Source of the DNA: an uncultured Alphaproteobacteria bacterium
GTDB lineage: Bacteria; Pseudomonadota; Alphaproteobacteria; Methylaequorales; Methylaequoraceae
DNA length: 48,096 nucleotides
Direction: 5' to 3'
Assembly (NCBI GenBank): GCA_902617375.1
Contig: CACMWI010000010.1
Span: forward strand, 1 to 48,096
Shown here: positions 1-7,657 of the stretch, one piece after another
How positions within the stretch are numbered: position 1 is the first letter of the stretch
Layout: each line of letters starts with the position of its first letter
The notes under the pieces: generated by a model
The model's input: the letters and a program-made list of their open reading frames with translations, nothing else
What the model was told of the DNA's origin: nothing
Database searches by the model: none
Program-made: the position numbers and the translations under genes

Positions 1-621
1 AACTTCACCTTTTTACCTAACGATGATGGAACCTGTTTCTCAACGGAATTCTTTTTATCTGATTTTTCTTATGAGACTTTGAGAAACTCTTTTGAAAAGG
101 TAAAGTTTAGCGAATGGAATAAAAGTACAATGAGTTATCAATCATACTTCGATTATAACCAATCGTGTAAGTATTATGATTCAGGTGTTCAGGTGAACTT
201 CTTTGTTGAGAGAAATTATAATTATTTTCTAACAAAAATATTAATTCCAATTTTTCTAATTTTAATTATATCGTGGTCCGTGTTTTGGATAAGACCAAAT
301 TTAATTGAACCCAGGTTGACTGTTAGCATTGTTTGTTTGTTGTCGTTGATAGCTTACAACTTTGTAGTTGATGATGACCTACCAAAGTTGTCTTACTTAA
401 CAGTTATGGATTTGATGATTTTGCTATCTTATTTTTTCTCAACTTTACCTACTTTGTTGACTATAGTTAATCATGTTCAGAGCGAAGAGATTGCTCTTAA
501 AATAGATAGAGTTGCTAGGTATTTAATTCCGCTTCTTTATATTATTTCTATATTTATAATTAACGGAAAGATAATTTCTACAAGTAAAAATACAATTTCT
601 GCCTTTAAATTTATGGGTTGA
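1..621 (+). CDS. Pentameric ligand-gated ion channel, C-terminal part (5' truncated by window)
   Basis: The reading frame is open from base 1, so the N-terminal ligand-binding domain lies mostly outside the window and an apparent TTG start at 79 is internal. The visible protein starts in the last strands of the extracellular domain and then has four hydrophobic segments. The first follows ERNYNYFLTKILIPIF. The second follows the Arg of IEPRLTVSIVCLL. A conserved-looking linker (DDDLPKLSYLTVMD) leads into the third, and a last helix ends near the C-terminus. An Arg before M2 and a LP...YLTVMD linker after it are typical of prokaryotic Cys-loop-type channels. The family forms homopentameric cation or anion channels in the inner membrane. 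The gating ligand cannot be told from this fragment. Family assignment is fairly sure; function in this organism is unknown. Confidence 0.72.
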   Translation, partial: NFTFLPNDDGTCFSTEFFLSDFSYETLRNSFEKVKFSEWNKSTMSYQSYFDYNQSCKYYDSGVQVNFFVERNYNYFLTKILIPIFLILIISWSVFWIRPNLIEPRLTVSIVCLLSLIAYNFVVDDDLPKLSYLTVMDLMILLSYFFSTLPTLLTIVNHVQSEEIALKIDRVARYLIPLLYIISIFIINGKIISTSKNTISAFKFMG

Positions 622-662
622 TTTGTGTTTATTAATTTTCAAAACTTGTTAATCTGATAATT

Positions 663-1079
663 ATGAAAACATTTGAGGAAGGCATACTTAAGCTTCTTTA
701 TATGACTGCTGGTGTTGATGGTACATTTCACCCACATGAACTTGATAGTATTAAACTTAAGATAGTAACGTATCCATGGTTAAGAACAGTTACTGGTAAC
801 CGTGCTAATGAAATAAAACAAGAATTGATGGAAAATATTCATAATAAAAAACCACAATTAGAAATACTTGCAGAAATTGATAATATTATTCCTGATGAAC
901 TAAAAGTTACTGCTTATGCACTTGCTCTGGAAATATGTGCTAAGGATGACGTAATGCATAAAAATGAAATTGTCTTCATGAAAAAAGTCGCAAAACTTTT
1001 TAATATAGATAACGAAACTCAAGACGCACTAAAAAAATCAGTTGATGTCCGTTATTTTGCTTCGCCACTAAAAGATTAA
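663..1079 (+). CDS. TerB-like helical protein
   Basis: The predicted protein is 138 residues, soluble and all-helical. Two acidic, possibly metal-binding loops stand out: AGVDGTFHPHE near residues 17-27, and AKDDVMHKNE in the second half. Paired D-G/H-x-x-E loops of this kind are characteristic of the TerB/DjlA-type fold, found in tellurite-resistance and various stress or phage-response proteins. It starts 41 nt after the channel gene on the same strand and could be co-transcribed with it. Its stop overlaps the stop of the convergent coiled-coil gene by 3 nt. TerB domains usually act as partners of membrane or signalling proteins; the partner here is not known. The assignment rests on the loops and length, not on a database match. 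Confidence 0.6.
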   Translation: MKTFEEGILKLLYMTAGVDGTFHPHELDSIKLKIVTYPWLRTVTGNRANEIKQELMENIHNKKPQLEILAEIDNIIPDELKVTAYALALEICAKDDVMHKNEIVFMKKVAKLFNIDNETQDALKKSVDVRYFASPLKD

Positions 1080-2170
1080 AACCATTGACAATAAGTAATA
1101 TAGTTTGCCCATTGTGCTTGACTTAAACCATAGTTATTGTTTACGTTATATCTGCTCTTTACTTTTCCAAACTTATCCTTTTCAGCTAATTCTAAACTCT
1201 CACTACCCCCTTTTTTAGGTCTATCAGTATAGCAAGATTCCGCACTTGGTCTACTTAGATTTGAATTATCGTATTCATGGCGCGTTACTACTCTATCAAA
1301 TACCTTATCTCTAATTTTAACTTCTTTGAACATAGTAACATCTTTTTTAACATTTTGATTGGAGGTAATTTGCTCGTTGATTTTTGTTAATTCTTCCTTT
1401 TTTTTTTTATTTTCTGTAGCTATAGCTTGTTTGTTATTAGTTATTTTTTTTCTGGTTTCTTGTTTTATTTCATTAATTGTTTGATTCTTTTTTTCTATCT
1501 CTTTATCTAACCTTGCTATACCTTGATTTAGGTCGTCCTTTTTTCTTTCCTGTATTCCTTCAATTTCATTTTTTAATGCATTGATTTCATCTGGTTGTGC
1601 TCCCTCGGACTCTAGTCCTTGAAGAGATTTTTTTTGATTATCTAAACGTTCAATGAGGATAGTTTCTTGCATTTCATATTTCTTATTTATTTCAGATTGA
1701 AGGTTTTGCTTTTTTTCTTTTATTTCAGAAATTTCATTGTTAATTCTTTTTTCTTCTTGTTCCATATATGTGTTGAGTTGTTGGTTATCGTCTTCTAAAT
1801 TTCTGATTCTTTCGTCGTACATATTTAAAATTCTTTCTTTATTTTGAGTAAGAATTAAATCTTTTTGTTTTTCATTTTCAAATATTTGTCTAACATCTTG
1901 ATTATCTGTTGTTCGCTCTTCTTGATTTGTTCCCCTTGATTCAATAATTCTTATTTCAGGTGCTCCTTTCATTATTCGTATTCCCCAGCTTATCAGTACA
2001 AACAAAATTCCAGCTACTAACATTAACCCTCCAGCTATTATTGCTAACTTTGTGTAGTTCTGTATTCGCATCCTATCTGTTAACGTTTTTTCTCTGCGTG
2101 CAACTTCTTCTATTTGTTTGTCAACAGCACTGTAATCTCGAACAGTGTACTCTGGTGGTGATTCAGCCAT
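1076..2170 (-). CDS. Membrane-anchored coiled-coil protein (364 aa), unknown function
   Basis: No family was recognised. The protein has a charged cytoplasmic-like N-terminus (1-40), one strong transmembrane segment at about 41-63, and a long Lys/Glu/Gln-rich coiled coil from about 95 to 280. A C-terminal domain of about 80 residues contains two Cys and several Tyr/Trp (ending in ITYCQWF). Its start lies 5 nt after the stop of the 752-residue coiled-coil gene, so the two are almost certainly co-translated. The shared architecture (membrane anchor plus long coiled coil) suggests that they form one complex. No strong Shine-Dalgarno precedes the ATG, which fits translational coupling. Confidence 0.75.
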   Translation of the reverse strand: MAESPPEYTVRDYSAVDKQIEEVARREKTLTDRMRIQNYTKLAIIAGGLMLVAGILFVLISWGIRIMKGAPEIRIIESRGTNQEERTTDNQDVRQIFENEKQKDLILTQNKERILNMYDERIRNLEDDNQQLNTYMEQEEKRINNEISEIKEKKQNLQSEINKKYEMQETILIERLDNQKKSLQGLESEGAQPDEINALKNEIEGIQERKKDDLNQGIARLDKEIEKKNQTINEIKQETRKKITNNKQAIATENKKKKEELTKINEQITSNQNVKKDVTMFKEVKIRDKVFDRVVTRHEYDNSNLSRPSAESCYTDRPKKGGSESLELAEKDKFGKVKSRYNVNNNYGLSQAQWANYITYCQWF

Positions 2171-2175
2171 GATTA

Positions 2176-4434
2176 TTATTTTTTCTTAGTGGATTTATTT
2201 TCAGATTTTTTCTGACCTTTTCTTTGGTTTTTTACAGATGCATCTTTTGTTGTTTTTATTGATTCAGACTGTGCTTTAGTAAAGTTATCGGTTGCAGCTT
2301 CACCCATTTTTATAGAATCGAGGTCAACTTTACCGTGTTCAGTTGAATATAACGGAACATGAATCATTTCTCTTCTTATGACTTCTTTAGGTACTTCTTT
2401 GAATACAATTTTTTCTTTTTCTACTGGGACCTCTATTTCTTTTTCAACTACAACTTCCTTTGTAACTTCCACTGTTTTAATTTTTGGCTCTCTAGCTTTT
2501 TTTCTTACACCAATGATTGCTCTTCTTATTCCATCTCTAATTCTTCTGTCAAAAATATGAGTCAATCCATCGAAGAAGTGGGCGATTGCCTGACCTATGG
2601 TTACAAAAAGACGTCCAAATTTTCTTAATAATAATGAAAAAGAAGCTATTAATCGTTTCAAGGAATTAAATAAAAATTGAGGTTTTTGTTTTTCAAAGTT
2701 TCCTGCATCTCGTATTACAAAAGAAGCTAATGCCAGCATAACACCCATAATTGAAACTATGAATGCAATAGAACCAAACCATATCATAGCAACATATTTG
2801 GTATCTTCTTTCGTAACATTTGCTATATCTCTTTGAAAATAAATTCCATCTGGACATTTTTCTTTGTATTTTCCATCTTCTAAATCGTAAAGTTCATCTA
2901 TTTTTGCCTCCATTTTATCTATTCTTATTTGAACTTTTTCTTGTTTATCTGCTGTGCTTTTTAGAAGCGTACTTTGTTTTTTTAAATCTTTAAGAATTGT
3001 TTCTTGTTTAGTTATTTTTTCCTCAATACGTTTAATCTCATCAGCTTTTGTATCTGGATTTTTACATTTTCTGTCAGCCAGCATTGTGGTGATTCTAAAT
3101 ACTGGATTTTGTTGAATTTTTTCTCTTTTTGCTTTTTTCGCCTCTCTTATAACTTCATTGTTTTCTTCAATTTTTTTTAAAAGTTGTATTTTCTCCTGCT
3201 CAATTTGTGGAATTCTTTTTTGTCTTTCAGTGATTTGTTTGATTCGAGTTTGTTCATTTTTTTTTGTGATGTCAATGTTAGCAGCGTATCTAGAACGTAT
3301 TATTTCAATTTCTTCAGAAATTGCATTTAGTTTACGTGTTTTTTGAGCCTCTAATTCGTTAATACGCCTCTCATTAGCTTCTCTTTGTGATTTTGTACTG
3401 GAACTTATTAGATTTGTTAAATTTGAAATTTCTGTTCTTAATTCATTAATTCTCTTTTCCAGTCTTAATTTCTCACTATTAATTTCATCAGTTTTCTCTG
3501 TCTCTTTGAGTAAAATTCTAGCCTTAACATCATCCAGTTTTGCATTTATTTCATCTATGCCTTTATCATCGAAAAACCCACCTTCTTCTATTGCTTTCTC
3601 AGCTAGTTTAGCCTGAGTTTGTCTTTCATCATTTAGGCTTTGTAATAAGGCAGAATATTTATTGTTAACATTCTTAATAAGGTTTTCTCTTTCTTTAATT
3701 TTTTGTTCTAGTGCTTGATTTTTTGGCTTAACTCGAGGGTCATTTAGTGCTTCTTGAGCGAGGGTATTATTTTTTTGTCTTAAACTTCCAATTCTATCAT
3801 TAAATTCTTTTAAAACATTTTCTCTTTCCTTTTCCAAAGGAGCTAGTTCATCTTTTCGTGCTTTATTTTCAGCTATTATACTTTTTTGTGAATCTTGTGA
3901 TATGCTTGCTTCGTCTAGATTTTCTAAATCATTTTTTTCTTTATCAAGGCTTTCAATTTGATTTTCTAAATCACTAACAGCAAGTGTCTTTTCAGAGATT
4001 ATTATTTCTTCATTAATAATTCTTGTAGTTGTAAAATTAAAATTGGTTTCTAAACCAACAGACATTGTCTCAAATGTAACGAATATTAAAAAACCTAACG
4101 ATGTTAAAAATAATATTTTCCACCTAAGCATTTTGGACATGTAAAAGCCCTGCGCAAGAGGTATTTTTGTTCCTTCTACAACTGCAATCACAATGAGTGG
4201 AAGTATACCAATGAAAAGCTGAGCACGATGCATCATACCTGGATTTTCAATTTCGTCGTAGGAAAGGTAAGGATTTGTGAGAGCAATTAATAATCCAGTG
4301 CCAACGGCGAAAATTTCAACAATCCAAGCTGCTATATATAAAGTCTTGCCAGCTTTTTCTCTTTTTGAAATATCTGTTTTAGCGTCAAAATGCTTTCTGT
4401 AAGCATTTTCCATTTGAGATGAAAAATCTGCCAT
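2176..4434 (-). CDS. Large polytopic coiled-coil membrane protein (752 aa), unknown function
   Basis: No family was recognised. Hydrophobic segments lie at about 31-53, 71-89 and 104-124. A very long charged coiled coil runs from about 145 to 545, with a fourth transmembrane segment at about 549-573. Amphipathic helices follow (around 590-645), then a repetitive Val/Glu/Lys stretch (VEVTKEVVVEKEIEVPVEKE) and a Lys/Ser-rich tail. With an even number of membrane passes (four), both termini would be on the same side. That would put the 400-residue coiled coil between the third and fourth spans on the other side, either as a loop or as a hairpin rod. The ATG has AGGAAA about 6 nt upstream. It sits in a probable operon: lipoprotein (119 nt upstream), this gene, then the 364-residue coiled-coil protein. 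Confidence 0.75.
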   Translation of the reverse strand: MADFSSQMENAYRKHFDAKTDISKREKAGKTLYIAAWIVEIFAVGTGLLIALTNPYLSYDEIENPGMMHRAQLFIGILPLIVIAVVEGTKIPLAQGFYMSKMLRWKILFLTSLGFLIFVTFETMSVGLETNFNFTTTRIINEEIIISEKTLAVSDLENQIESLDKEKNDLENLDEASISQDSQKSIIAENKARKDELAPLEKERENVLKEFNDRIGSLRQKNNTLAQEALNDPRVKPKNQALEQKIKERENLIKNVNNKYSALLQSLNDERQTQAKLAEKAIEEGGFFDDKGIDEINAKLDDVKARILLKETEKTDEINSEKLRLEKRINELRTEISNLTNLISSSTKSQREANERRINELEAQKTRKLNAISEEIEIIRSRYAANIDITKKNEQTRIKQITERQKRIPQIEQEKIQLLKKIEENNEVIREAKKAKREKIQQNPVFRITTMLADRKCKNPDTKADEIKRIEEKITKQETILKDLKKQSTLLKSTADKQEKVQIRIDKMEAKIDELYDLEDGKYKEKCPDGIYFQRDIANVTKEDTKYVAMIWFGSIAFIVSIMGVMLALASFVIRDAGNFEKQKPQFLFNSLKRLIASFSLLLRKFGRLFVTIGQAIAHFFDGLTHIFDRRIRDGIRRAIIGVRKKAREPKIKTVEVTKEVVVEKEIEVPVEKEKIVFKEVPKEVIRREMIHVPLYSTEHGKVDLDSIKMGEAATDNFTKAQSESIKTTKDASVKNQRKGQKKSENKSTKKK

Positions 4435-4553
4435 CTTAATTTCCTGGTATCAGGTTAAGTCATAAATTATTGAGAAACAAGGTTAAATTATTTAAAATCC
4501 TGGGAATAAAACTTCAATGATGATAAGTGTCTTTTGAATCTTTGAATCATTAT

Positions 4554-5264
4554 CTATCTTTTGACTTCAAATTCTGTTTCAAGTTCTTTAATTGTTTCTG
4601 TTACTGACTTGTTTGTTATTTCATACCTCTTTAATTTTGAAAATTCATCTTTATAACCTCTACATTTTCCAACCAAGAAAACGCCTGAATTTAAATATTT
4701 ATCCAAATATGTAAGACATTCAGATTCTGATTTAAATAAACCAACAGTTGTAGCTTTGCTTACATCATGACCATCTACAAAAGTTTCTGAAGAAGCTACA
4801 TACCCGTTCGTTAAAAAACTATATAAGCTCAAATCTTTTGAAACATTAAAATAATATACTTCTTGAATATCTTCAGAAACAAATTTATCAAAATTTTGAA
4901 TCTTATTTTCAAATATCTCTTTTAAAATTGGACATTCAATATTTCTATAAACTTCCAACTTAGCCATTTCTTTGTCTTTAAATATTTCACTTCTACATTC
5001 GACTATTTTTTTTAATAGTTGGTTGTAGACAAAATCTAATGCAACTGGATGGGAATCAATATATTTATTTTCGTACTGCTCTTGCTTTATTTTAAAACTA
5101 AATTCTCCCCATTGAAAATTATAAATTTTGTCCGTAAGTGATTGGTCTCTTATGATATTAATTTTTTCCATCAATTTTCTATTATATTCAGCCTGAATTT
5201 CTTCATCAGACTTATAGTCACAAGAAATAATAAAGGTCAAAATAAAAAGTATTAAATATTTCAT
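4554..5264 (-). CDS. Predicted lipoprotein, unknown function
   Basis: The protein has 236 residues. The N-terminus (MKYLILFILTFIISC) is a type II signal peptide with lipobox I-I-S-C and the lipidated Cys at position 15. The mature part begins DYKSDEEIQAEYN and is mostly helical in its first half, with four further Cys residues (CRSEIF, NIECPI, SECLTY, GKCRGY) that could form disulfides in the periplasm. No family was recognised. It is on the same strand as the two coiled-coil membrane proteins and is the first gene of that run. It may therefore be the outer- or inner-membrane-anchored partner of the complex, although the 119-nt gap leaves room for a separate promoter. Confidence 0.72.
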   Translation of the reverse strand: MKYLILFILTFIISCDYKSDEEIQAEYNRKLMEKINIIRDQSLTDKIYNFQWGEFSFKIKQEQYENKYIDSHPVALDFVYNQLLKKIVECRSEIFKDKEMAKLEVYRNIECPILKEIFENKIQNFDKFVSEDIQEVYYFNVSKDLSLYSFLTNGYVASSETFVDGHDVSKATTVGLFKSESECLTYLDKYLNSGVFLVGKCRGYKDEFSKLKRYEITNKSVTETIKELETEFEVKR

Positions 5265-5369
5265 TTCTTAAGAATAAATATTTAGAAAAAAAAATAAACA
5301 ATCCATTAGATTTTCCTAAATTATTTCATGTAACTTTTGAGAGTATGGGAAGAAAAAATATAAATTAGA

Positions 5370-5576
5370 TTAATTATAAAACTTCTTGCGTTGTTCCTCA
5401 TCAAGCATGGCAAACGCATATACTTCCTTATCCCATTTCGGTCGAAAGAATACGTCATCACGAACATCTTCATAACAATCTAACCACATTTCATATTCTT
5501 CCTTGATGTCTTTAAACGTTTCAACTGTTTCTTCATCGTCATCAATAAGGTCACAATAATCATCATAATCATCCAT
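5370..5576 (-). CDS. Small highly acidic protein (68 aa)
   Basis: The open frame extends 18 codons further upstream, but the real start is most likely the ATG at 5576 (MDDYDDYCDL). It is preceded by GGAG at a normal distance, and the upstream codons fall inside a strong hairpin. About 25 of 68 residues are Asp/Glu against about 9 Lys/Arg, with interspersed Tyr and Trp (YEMWLDCYED, RPKWDKEVYAF). No family was recognised. The charge pattern is like that of DNA-mimic anti-restriction or anti-repressor proteins, but this is only an analogy. It lies downstream of the 79-residue gene, separated by the 5595-5620 hairpin. Confidence 0.6.
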   Translation of the reverse strand: MDDYDDYCDLIDDDEETVETFKDIKEEYEMWLDCYEDVRDDVFFRPKWDKEVYAFAMLDEEQRKKFYN

Positions 5577-5594
5577 AAAAAATCTCCAGGTAAA

Positions 5595-5620
5595 ACACCC
5601 CCCAAATATTTGAGGGGTGT
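5595..5620 (-). terminator. Intercistronic hairpin between the two small genes
   Basis: The arms 5595-5607 and 5608-5620 pair over 13 positions. Read on the minus strand, the only non-Watson-Crick pair becomes a G-U wobble, so the RNA hairpin is essentially perfect. Four U residues follow (5594 downwards). It sits between the 79-aa stop and the start of the acidic protein, so it could be an attenuating terminator, an RNA-processing site, or a structure that protects the upstream mRNA. The short U-tract makes full termination uncertain. Confidence 0.55.
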
Positions 5621-5633
5621 GTAGGTTCATAAG

Positions 5634-5873
5634 TTATTTGTTTGGGAATAAACGTTGACTCTTAGCCCAGCCGACTGGATTGAGTCGCTTATATTCACTC
5701 TCGTAATCATTTATGATACGTTTACGTGCTAACTCACTCGCATCCTTTCCCAGTTGATTCTCAACCTCTTGAACAATGTCAGACATTGCCCAACCTTTTT
5801 GTTTGGACTGTTTGCCTTTTTCTTTAAGGTCATTAATTATTTTGTCTACGTAAAATGATAATGGCTTTATCAT
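5634..5873 (-). CDS. Small basic hypothetical protein (79 aa)
   Basis: The ATG at 5873 is preceded by a good Shine-Dalgarno (AAAGGAG, about 7 nt upstream), which supports expression. The protein is helical and basic (DKIINDLKEKGKQSKQKG, ELARKRIINDYESEYKR, ending in SQRLFPNK). No family was recognised. Its leader contains the long 5915-5982 hairpin, and a second hairpin follows its stop codon. Two tiny genes between strong RNA structures look like a cassette of plasmid, phage or island origin. Confidence 0.6.
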   Translation of the reverse strand: MIKPLSFYVDKIINDLKEKGKQSKQKGWAMSDIVQEVENQLGKDASELARKRIINDYESEYKRLNPVGWAKSQRLFPNK

Positions 5874-5914
5874 TAGCTACTCCTTTTGTTAAGTTGTTAA
5901 AAGTTGAGGAGGAA

Positions 5915-5982
5915 GTTCCCCTGAGAGCCTTTATTATTCTCTCTCATATTCTATGAGAGAATAATAAAGGCTCAGGGTGAAC
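5915..5982. repeat. Long imperfect inverted repeat (about 27-bp stem)
   Basis: The left arm starts at 5915 (GTTCCCCTGAG) and the right arm ends at 5982 (CTCAGGGTGAAC). The central GCCTTTATTATTCTC / GAGAATAATAAAGGC portion pairs without mismatch. The only irregularities are a 1-nt bulge near the base, an extra AG in the left arm and an extra CT near the loop. In the minus direction it lies in the 5' leader of the 79-aa gene, about 45 nt before its ATG. There is no U-tract, so it is not a standard terminator. It could be an RNA stability element, a processing site or a remnant of a mobile hairpin element. Confidence 0.8.
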
Positions 5983-6040
5983 AATTCGTCCCAGATAAAA
6001 GGAACGTTTTTTTAAATTTTGAGTTTTATAACTTAAAAGA

Positions 6041-6084
6041 AAAAAATAATTCCTTTTCATAAACATCAAAGGAATTATTTTTTT
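6041..6084. terminator. Bidirectional intrinsic terminator
   Basis: A perfect 16-bp stem (6041-6056 with 6068-6083) encloses an 11-nt loop. It is flanked by an A-tract on the left and a T-tract on the right, so it can terminate transcription from either side. It separates the small-gene cassette from the orphan minus-strand unit and from the protease gene. Confidence 0.75.
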
Positions 6085-6098
6085 AAGTATAAAGTAGA

Positions 6099-6125
6099 CA
6101 AAAAAAAACCTGACATGAGTCAGGT
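6099..6125 (-). terminator. Minus-strand intrinsic terminator
   Basis: ACCTGAC/GTCAGGT pairs over 7 bp (6108-6114 with 6119-6125) around a 4-nt loop. On the minus strand it is followed by nine or more U. It is the second of two consecutive terminators in that direction. Confidence 0.75.
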
Positions 6126-6140
6126 CAATTAGTAATTAGG

Positions 6141-6167
6141 CAAAAAAAAACCCAGCTTTAACTGGGT
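6141..6167 (-). terminator. Minus-strand intrinsic terminator
   Basis: ACCCAG/CTGGGT pairs over 6 bp (6150-6155 with 6162-6167) around a 6-nt loop. On the minus strand it is followed by an uninterrupted U-tract (6150 down to 6142). No protein-coding gene on that strand lies upstream of it. Confidence 0.75.
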
Positions 6168-6187
6168 GCAGAAAATAAGATTTATAT
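6142..6187 (-). ncRNA. Candidate short small RNA (orphan promoter plus terminator)
   Basis: On the minus strand a perfect TTGACA (6222-6217) is followed after 17 bp by TAATCT (6199-6194), a plausible promoter. Transcription from about 6187 would run into the terminator at 6167-6142 after only about 45 nt, with a second terminator at 6125-6099 as backup. No open reading frame with a ribosome-binding site fits in between. This could be a very short regulatory RNA or a leader remnant. It rests on sequence signals alone. Confidence 0.4.
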
Positions 6188-6265
6188 TTTTGCAGATTAT
6201 TAAATTACGACGTATTTGTCAAATTGTTTTTTGCAAGTCATTGATTTGAATGTTATCTTTTTTTT

Positions 6266-7657
6266 ATGAGAGCATTATTAATTTTATCTCTTTTAATTTT
6301 TACAACATTAAAATCTGAGACATTAATGTTTATGGGAAAAAGTCTTGGTGAGGCTAACAGAAAAGCACAAGAAATATGTGAAACACCTGTCATATTTAAA
6401 AGTGTAATTGAGTCAACCAGCAAAAACGCTGAATCTATATACAACTTTGATTGTGCAAAAAGAAAGTTCAATATTAAAGATGAATATGAAAAAGCTATAA
6501 AACTATTATGGGAAAATGATTATCAAGGAGCTAAAAATATTCTTTTAAGCTTACAAAAGAATAAAAATACTCCTAGTGAAATAAAACCAAATATACTTTA
6601 TTGGCTTGGTGAAATAGATTATGCATATGAAAACTTTAGTGATGCACAAATAAAATTTAGAGAATTATGGATGAGTTATCCTAACTCATTAAAATATCCT
6701 GATGCTCTATTAAAATTTGGGTTGTCGTCAACTAGATTAGATGATGATGAGTCTGCTTGTTTATCATTTGATAAAATAAATAAATTAGATTTTAATTTAT
6801 TCAACAGAAAGTTAGGAGAGGAACATGAATGGGATAATGTTATAAATCGCAGTCTCACTGAGTTTAAGGCACTAGATTGTAATAATATAATTGCAAATTT
6901 TTATAAGAAACGCACCAAAAAAAGTTCATCAAAAGAAATAAAAATAGATAATACAATTCTATCCTTAGGAATAGGCACTGCTTTTTTTATAAATGCCGAA
7001 GGATACTTTATCACTAATGAACACGTTATAAATCAAGATTGTAAAAGTTTTAAAACAAATTTTGAAAATAAATCGTATGATTATGAAACTATTATTATGG
7101 ATAATGCTAATGACCTAGCTATAGGAAAAATTAATGTTGAAAGTTCTACTCCTTACATACAGCTAAGTGATGGGGCAGAATTAGGCGAGGACATTTTAGT
7201 TGCTGGTTTTCCGTTAAGCATTTTACTAGCCAATAATAATGTTAAGATAACAAGAGGAATAGTGAGTTCTTTAAGTGGAGTTAAAAATAATTTTTCCGAA
7301 ATACAAATTGATGCGGCAATACAACCTGGTAACAGTGGGGGTCCGATTGTGAATGATAAAGCAGAATTGATTGGTGTATCAACATACATTATGAACCCTG
7401 TAGGGGACATAAATCCTCAAAATGTTAACTTTGGAAAAAAAGTTGATTTAGTGAAATCATTTTTAAAGAGTAATCAAATAAAAATTCCTCCAAAAAAAAA
7501 TAAAAAGAAAATGTCTTCAAAACAGATTGCTAAAATTTTAGAAAAAAGTACCATTAATTTATTTTGTGAAAACACTAAAAGTCATTGGAATTATCTCGCT
7601 TCAAAAAAAAAAGTTAACCAACTAATTTTAGAAGTTCTTGATGCTATAAATAATTAA
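6266..7657 (+). CDS. Secreted HtrA/trypsin-like serine protease with N-terminal helical repeat domain
   Basis: The protein has 463 residues. A signal peptide (about 1-17, LKS/ET) is followed by a tetratricopeptide-like helical region of the type found in YbgF/CpoB proteins (around 72-205; ILYWLGEIDYAYENFSDAQ). A trypsin-like protease domain follows from about 230. The catalytic triad is visible: His253 in TNEHVIN, Asp283 in NDLAI and Ser357 in QPGNSGGPI. No PDZ domain is evident; the C-terminus is Lys-rich with a short helical tail. DegP/HtrA proteins act in periplasmic quality control, and here the repeats may choose the substrate instead of PDZ domains. It stands alone, with terminators on its left and a long non-coding stretch on its right. 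Confidence 0.82.
   Translation: MRALLILSLLIFTTLKSETLMFMGKSLGEANRKAQEICETPVIFKSVIESTSKNAESIYNFDCAKRKFNIKDEYEKAIKLLWENDYQGAKNILLSLQKNKNTPSEIKPNILYWLGEIDYAYENFSDAQIKFRELWMSYPNSLKYPDALLKFGLSSTRLDDDESACLSFDKINKLDFNLFNRKLGEEHEWDNVINRSLTEFKALDCNNIIANFYKKRTKKSSSKEIKIDNTILSLGIGTAFFINAEGYFITNEHVINQDCKSFKTNFENKSYDYETIIMDNANDLAIGKINVESSTPYIQLSDGAELGEDILVAGFPLSILLANNNVKITRGIVSSLSGVKNNFSEIQIDAAIQPGNSGGPIVNDKAELIGVSTYIMNPVGDINPQNVNFGKKVDLVKSFLKSNQIKIPPKKNKKKMSSKQIAKILEKSTINLFCENTKSHWNYLASKKKVNQLILEVLDAINN

Noticed and set aside
2176..4434. Similarity in layout to ZorA (Zorya anti-phage system): several N-terminal helices followed by a long helical tail
   Set aside because: No MotA/ExbB-type conserved residues were seen, there is a fourth helix after the coiled coil, and no ZorB-like OmpA-domain partner is present.
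5915..5982. The long hairpin as a retron msd region
   Set aside because: No reverse transcriptase gene lies in the window.
6253..6471. Minus-strand open frame opposite the start of the protease gene
   Set aside because: It is a shadow of the protease coding frame without a ribosome-binding site; the protease has an intact signal peptide and triad.
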